From Palsa-504 sp963739135 (GTDB lineage: Bacteria > Actinomycetota > Actinomycetes > Streptosporangiales > Streptosporangiaceae): a stretch of 64,000 nt of DNA. The DNA is taken from the NCBI GenBank assembly GCA_963739135.1, contig CAVTZG010000005.1, positions 4,415-68,414 of the forward strand, given 5' to 3'. Shown one piece after another: positions 25,328-34,100 of the stretch (position 1 is its first letter; the number at the start of each line of letters is the position of its first letter). Below the pieces are notes generated by a model. That model was not told the DNA's origin and searched no databases. It worked only from the letters and a program-made list of their open reading frames with translations. The position numbers were made by a program, and so were the translations under genes.

Positions 25328-25413
25328 CGCGGTGGATTCAGGCTTTGCGGTTGATTTGAGGGATTCCGGGATTCCAGTACCCCGAATCAACCGCGAAACC
25401 CGAATCAACCGCG
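25328..25413. repeat. Palindromic intergenic element, copy 2
   Basis: The left arm 25328-25356 and right arm 25384-25413 pair over about 28 bp with few mismatches; GAATCAACCGCG occurs twice in the right arm. It is the same element as at 4186-4260. It lies between the methyltransferase and two-component remnants; nothing else is seen between 25235 and 25468. Confidence 0.85.
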
Positions 25414-25468
25414 ATTGTGGGCGGGAGGTGCGCGTGGTGGGTCTCGGCGCGTCGGGCCGGAAACCTGA

Positions 25469-26660
25469 TCAGGCCCAGCCGGGGCGGACCAGGCCGACTT
25501 CGTAGGCCAGCACCACGAGCTGGGCCCGGTCCCGGGCGCCGAGCTTCATCATGGCCCGGGCGGCGTGGGTCTTGACCGTGGACTGGCTGACGTAGATCTG
25601 CGCGGCGATCTCCTCGTTGGACAGGCCGGTGGCGATCAGGGCCAGCACCTCGCGTTCCCGCTCGGTCAGCTCGTCCAGTCCGGGCCGTTCCCCGGCTGCG
25701 CGGCCCCGGCCGGGGAACGGCCGTCGTCGTCGACCTCGATGGTGAGCGCGTCGGCGTCGTAGCGGAGGTGGACGACGGCCGAACGCCCGCCGGAATGCCG
25801 GACCGAGTTGGTCAGCGCCTTCTGGACGATACGGTACGCCGCCGCGTCCACGCCCGCGGGCACCGGCCGCGGCTCGCCCTCGGACACCACCCGGACCGCG
25901 ATCCCGGCCGTCTGCGCGTGCGCGGCCAGCTCCTCCAGCCGGTCCAGGCCCGGCGAGGGCACCAGCGGCGCCTCGGCCCGTCCCGCAGCACCCCGAGCAC
26001 CGAACGCAGCTCGCCCAGCGCCTGCCTGCTCACCTCGTGGATGTTGACCAGCGCCTCGCGGGCCCGTTCGGGCTGCCGGTCCATGAGGTGCAGCGCAGCG
26101 TTGGCCTGCACGTTGATCACCGAGATGTTGTGCGCCACCACGTCGTGCAGGTCCCGCGCGATGGCCAGCCGCTCCTCGCTGGCCCGCCGCCGCCCCTCCT
26201 CCTGCCTGCGGTTCCTGACCGCGACGGCGCGCTGGTTCCGCACCCGGATCAGCTCAGCCGCCGACAGCAGCGTGATCAGCCCAGCCAGCAGGCCCAGCGC
26301 GGCGACCGCCGAGGTGTGCCCGCGGGTGCCGATCAGCCACGGCGGCCAGACCGACACCAGGTACCCGATGACCAGGGACGCGATGGCGGCGGCGCGCTTG
26401 CGGTAGACCACGGCGTTGACGAACGCGGTGGCCAGGACCAGCCACCCGACCGGCCCGGACAGGGCGGCGTCGGCCATGGCCGCGGCCAGCGCGACGGCCA
26501 GCACCGGCACCGGGTAGCGCCGCCGGGCCAGCAGCGCCAGACCGCTCGCGGTCAGCAGCAGATAGTCGGCCAGGCCGGGCCGGTGCTGGCCCGGATGGGC
26601 GGAGCCGGCCAGCCAGGCCAGCACCTGCAGGCCACAGACCGCCACCGCCAGGGCGGCTTC
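25469..26660 (-). pseudogene. Remnant of a two-component system: kinase fused by deletion to regulator HTH
   Basis: From 26645 downwards a DesK/NarX-type kinase is readable: membrane segments, then EERLAIARDLHDVVAHNISVI with the phospho-His. Near 25980 a base is missing and the reading moves to the frame with GLDRLEELAAHAQ and the N-box AYRIVQKALTNSVRHSGG. At VEVDDDGRSPAGA the kinase breaks off and joins directly, in another frame, to the C-terminal helix-turn-helix of a LuxR-type regulator (LDELTEREREVLALIATG ... STVKTHAARAMMKLGARD), ending at 25469. The kinase G-boxes and the whole receiver are lost. The 5' end also has no start, an in-frame stop lying just upstream. Confidence 0.85.
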
Positions 26661-26671
26661 GGCCCTCCCGT

Positions 26672-26788
26672 ACCGTCAGCGCCGGCACCCCGCTGCCGTT
26701 CGCGGCCGCCACCGCCCTGCTGATCGCCCTGGCTGTGGCGCTGGCCGCCGTGGCGGCCCGCACCATCGTCCGCCGCGACATCGCCTGA
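26672..26788 (+). pseudogene. 3' remnant of an ABC-type permease gene
   Basis: About 38 residues, ending ALLIALAVALAAVAA and RTIVRRDIA, look like the last transmembrane helix and basic tail of an ABC-2-type permease. No start or upstream domain is present; the fragment abuts the 5' end of the kinase remnant, which reads the other way. The family assignment rests on this short tail only. Confidence 0.4.
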
Positions 26789-26842
26789 ACGTGACGGAGC
26801 CCACGCTGTCGGCCTCCCGCGGGCGGCGTGCACACTTGTAAG

Positions 26843-27421
26843 GTGGCACGCGTTATCGCTGGCGAGGCGGGAGGTCGGCAACTGGCCGTCCCGGCCGGGC
26901 GGGATACCCGCCCGACCAGCGACCGGGCCCGGGAGGGCCTGTTCGGCACCGTCTTGTCGATCATGGGCTCGCTGGCCGGCGCACGCGTGCTCGACCTGTA
27001 CGCGGGATCGGGCGCGGTGGGGCTCGAGGCCCTGTCCCGCGGCGCCCGGCACGTGCTGCTGGTGGAGTCCGGCGACCGGGCCAGCCGCGTCATCCGCCAG
27101 AACATCGAGGCCATCGGCCTGTCCGGGGCCGAACTGGCCGCCGGCCGGGTGGCACAGATACTGGCCCGCGGCCCGTCGGGCGGCCGCTACAACCTGGTCT
27201 TCGCCGATCCGCCCTACGCGCTGCCCGGCGATGAGGTCACCGCGATGCTGTCCGCCCTGGCCGACCGGGACTGGCTGGCGCCGGGCGCGTTGGTGATCGT
27301 GGAACGGGCCACCCGGTCCGGGCCGATCACCTGGCCGGACGGATTCGCGCCCGACCGGGCCCGCCGCTACGGCGAGGCGACCATCTGGTATGCCCTGGCC
27401 CCTCCCGCTCTGGGACACTAG
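26843..27421 (+). CDS. rsmD: 16S rRNA (guanine(966)-N2)-methyltransferase
   Basis: A 192-residue RsmD: ARVIAGEAGGRQLAVP, TRPTSDRAREGLFG, SAM loop VLDLYAGSGAVGLEALSRGA and catalytic NLVFADPPYA. GTG at 26843 gives the usual (M)xRVIAG start; GTG at 26828 is in frame upstream. RsmD is followed by coaD, the conserved pair across bacteria. In related genomes recG normally precedes it directly; here 2.5 kb of broken genes intervenes. Confidence 0.93.
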   Translation: MARVIAGEAGGRQLAVPAGRDTRPTSDRAREGLFGTVLSIMGSLAGARVLDLYAGSGAVGLEALSRGARHVLLVESGDRASRVIRQNIEAIGLSGAELAAGRVAQILARGPSGGRYNLVFADPPYALPGDEVTAMLSALADRDWLAPGALVIVERATRSGPITWPDGFAPDRARRYGEATIWYALAPPALGH

Positions 27422-27473
27422 GACAGTGACAAGCTCAAGCCCGTCCGACCTGCCCGCTGAAAGGTGTCATCGC

Positions 27474-27953
27474 GTGCAACGCGTAGTTTGTCCGGGTTCC
27501 TTCGACCCTGTTACCAACGGTCACCTCGACATCATCGCGCGCGCCGCCGGCCTGTACGACGAGGTGGTCGTGGCCGTGCTGATCAACATGACCAAGCACA
27601 ACCTGTTCACCGTGGACGAGCGAATCGAGATGCTGCGCGAGGTAACCGCCCGCTACGGCAACGTCAAGATCGACCGGTTCCACGGGCTGCTGGTGGACTT
27701 CTGCGCCAACAACGGCATCACCGCGGTGATCAAGGGCCTGCGGGCCGTCAGCGACTTCGAGTACGAGATGCAAATGGCGCAGATGAACTACCGGATGGCG
27801 AAGGTCGAGACGATGTTCATGACCACCAATCCGCTCTACTCGTTCCTGCGCTCCAGCCTGGTCAAGGAGGTCGCCAGGTACGGCGGGGACGTCAGCGGGC
27901 TGGTCCCGGACATCGTGCTGGCCCGGCTGCGCGACCGGCTGGCCGAGGAGTGA
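27474..27953 (+). CDS. coaD: Phosphopantetheine adenylyltransferase
   Basis: A 159-residue enzyme of coenzyme A synthesis transferring AMP to 4'-phosphopantetheine. VVCPGSFDPVTNGHLDII holds the nucleotidyl-transferase TNGH motif, and NPLYSFLRSSLVKEVARYGGDVSGLVP the RSS-type motif. GTG at 27474 follows GAAAGGTG. It lies 52 bp after rsmD. Confidence 0.96.
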   Translation: MQRVVCPGSFDPVTNGHLDIIARAAGLYDEVVVAVLINMTKHNLFTVDERIEMLREVTARYGNVKIDRFHGLLVDFCANNGITAVIKGLRAVSDFEYEMQMAQMNYRMAKVETMFMTTNPLYSFLRSSLVKEVARYGGDVSGLVPDIVLARLRDRLAEE

Positions 27954-28014
27954 CAGCCGGCCCGCCCAGGGTCAAGTTGGGATTACCGCGTGCCGCCGGT
28001 AGGCTGGGCCCTCG

Positions 28015-28046
28015 TTCTGCAAAGCTATTGACGCGAGTACACTGTC
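28015..28046 (+). promoter_or_regulatory. Possible promoter immediately before yceD
   Basis: TTCTGC and TACACT are separated by 17 bases and TACACT ends three bases before the ATG. If real this would give a leaderless or nearly leaderless message; no Shine-Dalgarno sequence is visible. Suggestive only. Confidence 0.25.
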
Positions 28047-28706
28047 ATGCCCAATACACGCACCAATCCCCCGCGCGGCGCGCTGGTCTTCGACCTGCGC
28101 GCGCTCGGCCGTCAGGCCGGCTCCGCGCGGACCCAGCAGCTCACCGCGCCGGCCCCGGCTGACCTGCGCCTCGAGCTGGTCAGCGTCCCGGAAGGCGCCG
28201 ACGTCGAACTTGACCTCAGGTTCGAGGCGGTGACCGAGGGCGTCCTGGTCACCGGCACGGCCACCGCGCCGGTGACCGGCGAGTGCGCCCGCTGCCTGGC
28301 CCCGCTGACGAGCACTGTCACGGCCAGCTTCCGTGAGCTCTACCTGTACGCCGACAAGCACGATCGGCACGACAAGCACGACCGGCACGACAAGCACGAC
28401 CGGCACGACCGGCAGGACGACAGCGACGAGCAAGACGATGAGGAGCTCTACCTCGACGGCGACCTGCTCAACCTGGAGCCGGTGCTGCGGGACGCGGTGG
28501 TGCTCGCGCTGCCGATGTCGCCGCTGTGCCGGGAGGACTGCCCGGGGCTGTGCGTCGAGTGCGGGGCGCCACTGGCCGAGGCGGGCCCCGGCCACCGGCA
28601 CGAGGACGCGCCGGACCCCAGGTGGGCCGGCCTGAAGCAGTTCACCGACCAACCGAACAACCAACCAGGCCGGCACGCCGGCGCGATCGACCTACAGGAG
28701 GGCTGA
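28047..28706 (+). CDS. YceD/DUF177 family protein with His/Asp repeat insert
   Basis: A 219-residue YceD protein, the conserved partner of rpmF and linked to 23S rRNA maturation. The cysteine motifs CARC and CREDCPGLCVECG are intact and probably bind metal. Between them lies an inserted repeat of three DKHDRH units (18-bp unit, 28353-28406) plus acidic residues, absent from most relatives and possibly metal-binding. The C-terminal FTDQPNNQPGRHAGAIDLQEG tail is extended. It ends 1 bp before rpmF. Confidence 0.88.
   Translation: MPNTRTNPPRGALVFDLRALGRQAGSARTQQLTAPAPADLRLELVSVPEGADVELDLRFEAVTEGVLVTGTATAPVTGECARCLAPLTSTVTASFRELYLYADKHDRHDKHDRHDKHDRHDRQDDSDEQDDEELYLDGDLLNLEPVLRDAVVLALPMSPLCREDCPGLCVECGAPLAEAGPGHRHEDAPDPRWAGLKQFTDQPNNQPGRHAGAIDLQEG
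28353..28406 (+). repeat. 18-bp array, 3 units, in yceD
   Basis: Three tandem copies of GACAAGCACGACCGGCAC (one T/C change) encode DKHDRH repeats. Confidence 0.9.
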
Positions 28707-28707
28707 C

Positions 28708-28884
28708 GTGGCGGTTCCCAAGCGGAGGATGTCCCGCAGCAACACCCGATCCCGGCGCTCGAACTGGAAGACCACCGCCCCCACGCTGGTCAGCTGCCCC
28801 CAGTGCCACGAGCCCAAGCTGCCGCACGTGGCCTGCCCGACGTGCGGCACGTACCGGCGCCGTCAGGTCCTGAACCCGTCCTGA
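28708..28884 (+). CDS. rpmF: Ribosomal protein L32 (bL32)
   Basis: A 58-residue bL32: AVPKRRMSRSNTRSRRSNWK then CPQCHEPKLPHVACPTCGTY, with two CxxC pairs for zinc. GTG at 28708 follows AGGAGGG (28696-28702). It sits between yceD and rnc, the usual order. Confidence 0.96.
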   Translation: MAVPKRRMSRSNTRSRRSNWKTTAPTLVSCPQCHEPKLPHVACPTCGTYRRRQVLNPS

Positions 28885-28894
28885 GGAGCGCGCG

Positions 28895-29655
28895 GTGGGC
28901 GTGAGTCAGGCCTGGGAACCAGACAACTCGGGGAGAGATTCCGCCGAGCTCCGGCACGTCCTTGGCGTGCCCATCATGCCCAATTCGCTCGAGCGCGCGC
29001 TGACGCACCGCTCGTACGCCTACGAGAACGGCGGCCTGCCCACCAACGAGCGGCTCGAGTTCCTCGGTGACTCGGTGCTCGGGCTGGTCGTGACCGACAC
29101 CCTGTTCCGCGGCTACCCGAAGATGCCCGAGGGGCACCTGGCCAAGCTGCGCGCCGCGGTGGTCCAGATGAACGCCCTGGCCGACGTGGCCAGGGACCTG
29201 AGCCTGGGCTCCTACGTCCGGCTCGGCCGGGGCGAGGAGGTCACCGGCGGCCGGGACAAGGCCTCGATCCTGGCCGACACCCTGGAGGCGGTCATCGGCG
29301 CGGTATACATCGACTGCGGCCTGGACGAGGCCAGTGCCCTGGTCCACCGGCTGTTCAACCCGGTCATCGACCGGTCGGCCAGCCTGGGGCCGGCCTGGAC
29401 TGGAAGACGTCGCTGCAGGAGCTGACCGCGTCCCAGCTGCTCGGGGTCCCCGACTACCAGGTCGAGGAGAGCGGGCCCGATCACCAGAAGTCATTCCGCG
29501 CCGTGGTCAGGGTGGCCGGCCGGATGCTCGGCTCGGGCACGGGCCGTTCCAAGAAGGTCGCCGAGCAGCATGCGGCCGAGGCGGCCTGGAACGCGATCAG
29601 CGCGGAAATCTCCGGCCGCGGCGGCGGGGCGGACGGCTCCCCGCCCTCTTCGTGA
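28895..29655 (+). pseudogene. rnc: Ribonuclease III gene with a frameshift
   Basis: The catalytic domain is complete: ERALTHRSYAYENGG, the signature NERLEFLGDSVLGLVVTD and the second acidic site DTLEAVIGAVYID. After SLGPAW the frame runs to a stop at 29425, giving 176 residues without a dsRNA-binding domain. In the next frame GLDWKTSLQELTASQLLG and the full dsRBD (SGPDHQKSFRAVVRVAGR ... KKVAEQHAAEAAWNAI) continue to 29655. One base appears to be missing in the CTGGGGCCGG run near 29385. A sequencing deletion is the simplest explanation; otherwise the protein lacks its dsRBD. Confidence 0.9.
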
Positions 29656-29673
29656 ACCACGGGAACGGCCGGG

Positions 29674-30525
29674 GTGCCTGAGCTACCCGAGGTCGAGACC
29701 GTCCGCCTGGGCCTGGAACGTCACGTAACCGGCCGCACCATCGAGACCGTGCAGGTGCTCCACCCGCGTGCCGTGCGCAGGCACCTGGCCGGGCCGGAGG
29801 AGTTCGCCGCCGCGCTGGCCGGGCGCGGCTTCGGCGGCGCCCGGCGCCGGGGCAAGTACCTGTGGCTGTCGGTCGGCGAGGACGCCCTGCTGGCCCACCT
29901 GGGCATGAGCGGCCAGCTGCTGGTCGGCGAGCCCGGCCGGGCCGTCTCGCCGCACGTGCGGATCTGGTTCACCTTCGCCGACGGCGGTCCCGACCTGCGC
30001 TTCACCGACCAGCGGACGTTCGGGCACATGACCTTCGTGCGCGACGGCGCCGAACTCCCCGGGCCGATCGCCCACATCGCCCCCGACCCGTTCGAGCCGG
30101 CCTTCGACGCCGCGGTCCTGGCCGCCCGGCTGCGCAAGCGCCGCACCAGCATCAAGCGCGCGCTGCTCGACCAGTCGCTGGTCAGCGGCATCGGCAACAT
30201 CTACGCCGACGAATCGCTGTGGCGGGCCGGCCTGCACTGGGCCAGGCCCACGGAAACCCTCAACGGCCCGGAGGTCGCCACGCTGCTGGCCGCGGTGCGC
30301 GAGGTCCTGGGCGAGGCCCTGGCGGTCGGCGGGACCAGCTTCGATAGCCTGTACGTCAACGTCAACGGCGAGAGCGGCTACTTCGAGCGCTCGCTGGCGG
30401 TGTACGGCCGGGAGGGCCTGCCCTGCCGCAAGTGCGGCACGCCGATCCGGCGGGATAAGTTCATGAACCGGTCGGCCTACAGCTGCCCCCGCTGCCAGCC
30501 CCGCCCCCGTCGGGCCCGCTGGTGA
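29674..30525 (+). CDS. mutM: Formamidopyrimidine-DNA glycosylase
   Basis: A 283-residue base-excision enzyme removing oxidised purines. PELPEVETV provides the catalytic Pro2/Glu3, the DNA-contact lysine is in RRRGKYLWL, and the zinc finger is CRKCGTPIRRDKFMNRSAY followed by CPRC. GTG at 29674 exposes Pro2 after Met removal, as required. It follows rnc by 18 bp. Confidence 0.97.
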   Translation: MPELPEVETVRLGLERHVTGRTIETVQVLHPRAVRRHLAGPEEFAAALAGRGFGGARRRGKYLWLSVGEDALLAHLGMSGQLLVGEPGRAVSPHVRIWFTFADGGPDLRFTDQRTFGHMTFVRDGAELPGPIAHIAPDPFEPAFDAAVLAARLRKRRTSIKRALLDQSLVSGIGNIYADESLWRAGLHWARPTETLNGPEVATLLAAVREVLGEALAVGGTSFDSLYVNVNGESGYFERSLAVYGREGLPCRKCGTPIRRDKFMNRSAYSCPRCQPRPRRARW

Positions 30526-30708
30526 GGCGGCCGGGCTCCCCGAAACCTCTTGTAATGGCTGATAGGGTATATAACACGCTCCGAATCGGCGCTCAACTTG
30601 ACCGGCAAACGCCAGGGTGGGACACTAGTAACCGTTGATTGCGCGCGCGGGTTCGCGTGTGTTAAGTATGTGCCCACTCTGGTCACTCAGCGTGGAGGAC
30701 CTTTAGCA

Positions 30709-30900
30709 ATGGCGAAGGCTCTATTCGGCCACGTCGGCGGTCCCGACCCCCGCATCGTTTCTGAGATGCGCCGCCTCCAGCAGCGAGTACGGGACCTGGA
30801 AGCCGAGCTTACTCGGCTCCAGGAAGAGAACGACGCGCTCACCGTGGAGGCGACTCACGAGGACATGCTGGTTCCGGATCGCGAGCCCGTGCTCGCCTGA
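30709..30900 (+). CDS. Small conserved coiled-coil protein
   Basis: A 63-residue protein beginning MAKALFGHVGGPDPRIVSEM, a form I associate with a small actinobacterial family of unknown role. Residues 20-45 (MRRLQQRVRDLEAELTRLQEEN) form a leucine-heptad coiled coil, so it probably dimerises. ATG at 30709 follows GTGGAGGACC. It stands alone with a strong terminator right after it, suggesting its own promoter and high expression. Function is not known. Confidence 0.8.
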   Translation: MAKALFGHVGGPDPRIVSEMRRLQQRVRDLEAELTRLQEENDALTVEATHEDMLVPDREPVLA

Positions 30901-30933
30901 CGAGCACCGGCCTGACGAGGCAAACGGCAACGG

Positions 30934-30962
30934 AATAGGGGCGCCCCCAAGGCGCCCCTATT
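30934..30962 (+). terminator. Rho-independent-type hairpin after the coiled-coil gene
   Basis: AATAGGGGCGCC (30934-30945) and GGCGCCCCTATT (30951-30962) are perfect 12-bp arms around CCCAA. No long T-tract follows, as is common in actinobacteria. Confidence 0.85.
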
Positions 30963-31173
30963 CGTTGTCCGTCCACTCGTTTCGCGTCATTTGCCGCGCA
31001 TTAACGTGCCGTGGCGCCCCGGCGGCTTCCGGTGCCGCCGGTCGGTCCGGTGTGCCCGGAATCCGGCGCGCGCAGGCCATCTGCGGTTCCCGGTTTCACG
31101 CGCCGCGGGGCGGTAAGGTGCGTGGAGCCCGGTAAGTTAGCCCCGGTAAGTTAGCCGGGAGGAGGGGCGCTAG

Positions 31174-34100
31174 GTGTACCTGAAGAGCCTCACCCTGCGC
31201 GGCTTCAAGTCGTTCGCCTCCGCCACCTCGCTGCGCCTCGAGCCCGGCATCACCTGCGTCGTCGGCCCGAACGGCTCGGGCAAGTCCAACATCGTCGACG
31301 CCCTGTCCTGGGTGATGGGTGAGCAGGGCGCCAAGTCGCTGCGCGGCGGCAAGATGGAGGACGTCGTCTTCGCGGGCACCACCTCGCGCCCGCCGCTGGG
31401 CCGCGCTGAGGTCACGCTCACCATCGATAACAGCGACGGCGCGCTGCCCATCGAGTACGCCGAAGTCACCATCAGCCGCCTGATGTTCCGGTCCGGGCAG
31501 AGCGAGTACGCCATTAACGGCGACCACTGCCGGCTGCTTGACGTGCAGGAACTGCTGTCCGACTCCGGGCTGGGCCGGGAGATGCACGTGATCGTCGGGC
31601 AGGGCCAGCTCGACGACATCCTGCACGCCGGCCCGGAGGCCAGGCGGGCCCTGATCGAGGAAGCGGCCGGCGTCCTCAAGCACCGCAAGCGCAAGGAAAA
31701 GGCGCTGCGCAAGCTCGAGGCCATGCAGGCCAACCTGACCCGGCTGGTCGACCTGACCGCCGAGCTGAGCCGCCGCCTCAAGCCCCTGGGCCGGCAGGCC
31801 GAGATGGCCAGGAAGGCGGCCGTCATCCAGGCCGAGCTGCGCGACGCCCGGCTCCGGCTGCTAGCCGACGACTACGTGCAGCTGGCCGCCGACCTGCAGC
31901 GGGACGAGGCCGACGAGGCCGCCGCGGGCGCCCGGCGGGCCGCTCTGGAGCAGGAGCTGGCCCAGGCCAGGAACCGGGAGACCGAGCTGGAGACGGCCGC
32001 GCAGCAGGCCTCGGCCCAGCTGGCCCGGGCCCAGGAAACCTGGTTCGCCCTGTCCGCCCTGGCCGAGCGGCTGCGGGCCACGCAGAAGCTGGCCGCTCAG
32101 CGGCACACCCTGCTCACCGAGCAGGCCGAGCCCGAGCGGGCCAGCCGCGACCCCGACGAGCTTGACCGGCAGGCCGCCGAGCTGCGCGCCGAGGAAGAGA
32201 CGCTGACCACCCGGCTCGAGGCGGGCCGCGAGGTGCTCGCCGCCGCCATGACCGAACGCACCGCGGCCGAGGCCCAGCTCACCGCGGCCGAACGCCGGCA
32301 GGCCGAGGGCGCCCGGGCCGCAGCCGCCCGGGCGGGCCGGGTGGCCCGGCTGCGCGAGCAGGTCGGCGCGGCCGACAGCCGCACCGCGGCCGCCCAGGAG
32401 GAGATGGACCGCCTGGCCGTCTCGGCCGAGCAGGCCCGGGAGCGGGCCGAGCTGGCCCAGGCCGAATACGACCAGGTGCAGGAGCTGGGCGGCGCCGAGG
32501 AGGACCGTAGCGAGCTGGCCGCCGCTCATCAGCAGGCCGCCGACTCGTTGGCCGAATTGTCCGAACGGACCGTGGCGCTGCGCACCGCCGAACGTGAATC
32601 CGCCCGCGAGCTGGCCGCCCTCCGGGCCCGGGCCGAGACACTGGCCGAGGCCGCGCGGCGCGGCGCGGACGCCTCCGCGGCGCTGCTGGCCGACCCGGAC
32701 CGGTTCGCCGGCGTGCTCGGCTCGTTTGCCGCCCGGCTGCAGGTGGCCGACGGCTACGAGGTGGCCATCGCGGCCGCCTTGGGCGCCGCCGCCGAAGCCA
32801 TCGCCGTGACCAGCCTGGACGCCGCCGCCGGAATCCTGGCCACCCTGCGCCGTGACGACGCGGGCAGCGCCGCCCTGGTTATCGCCGCCCCAGGCACCGC
32901 ACCCGCCACTCCGGACACGCCCGCCTCAGGGCCGGTCCGCGTCGCCGACGTGGTGCACGCGCCGGACGGACTGGCGCAGGCCGCCGCGGCACTGCTCCGC
33001 GACGTGGTGGTAGCCGATGACCTGGAGCACGCACGCCGGATCGTTCGGGATAATCCCGCCCTGAAGGCGGTGACCCGGGCCGGTGACCTGCTCGGCGCGC
33101 ACTGGGCCCAGGGCGGCGGGGCCCGGCAGCAGAGCCTGTTCGAGCAGCGTGCGGCGGCGGACGAGGCGGCCGCCGGGCTGGCCGGGGCCGAGTGGGCCTG
33201 CGAGGCGGCGGCGCGGGATCTGGCCACGGCGGCGGCCGCCGAGGAAGCCGCCCGGCAGGCGGTGACCGAGACCCTGGCCCGCAGGCACGAGGCCGACGCC
33301 GCGGCGGCGGAGATCTCCGGCCGGCTGGGCCGGCTGGCGGGCGCGGCCCGGGCGGCGAACGAGGAGGCGGGCCGGGTCGAGGCCGCCATCACCGCGGCCC
33401 GGCTGGCCGCCGAGAAGGACCTGGCCAAGCTGGAGCAGCTGCAGGCCGAGCTGGCCGAGGCCGAAGCCGAAGCGGACCTCCCCGACGAGCCGCCGGACGA
33501 GACCGACCGGGAGGACCTGGCCGAGCGCTGCGTGGCGGCCAGGAACGCCGAGATGGAGGCCAGGCTCGAGGTCCGCACGGCCGAGGAGCGGCTGCGCGCC
33601 ATCGACGGCCGGGCCGACTCGCTGTCCGCGACCGCGGATGCCGAGCGGCGGGCCCGCGCCCAGGCCGCGCAGCGCCGGGCCCAGCGTGCGGCCCAGGCCG
33701 GCGTGGCCCGGGCGGTGGCCATGGCCGCCAGGTACGCGATCGAGGCCGCCGAGCGGTCCGTGACCCAGGCCCAGGCCCGGCGGGCCGAGGCCGAGGCGGC
33801 CAGCGCGGGCGGCACCGGCGAGCTGAGGATGGTCCGGACCCGGGTCCGCGACCTGGCCGCCGACCTGGACTCCGTGGTGAACACGGCGCACGGCACCGAG
33901 ATGGCCCGGGCCGAGCACCGGCTGCGCCTGGCCCAGCTGGCCGAGCACGCGCTCGAGGAGTTCGGCCTGGAAGCCGGCGCGCTGGTCGCCGAGTACGGGC
34001 CCGAGGTGCCGGTGCCGGTGATCGGCCCGGTGATCGGCGGGGAGGCGGCCCTGCCGTCGCGCTACGACCGGGCCGCCGCCGAGCGCCGGGCCGCCGACGC

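Noticed and set aside
29370..29400. Programmed frameshift in rnc
   Set aside because: No slippery heptamer or downstream structure is evident, and three other genes show the same single-base loss, so a sequencing deletion or mutation is simpler.
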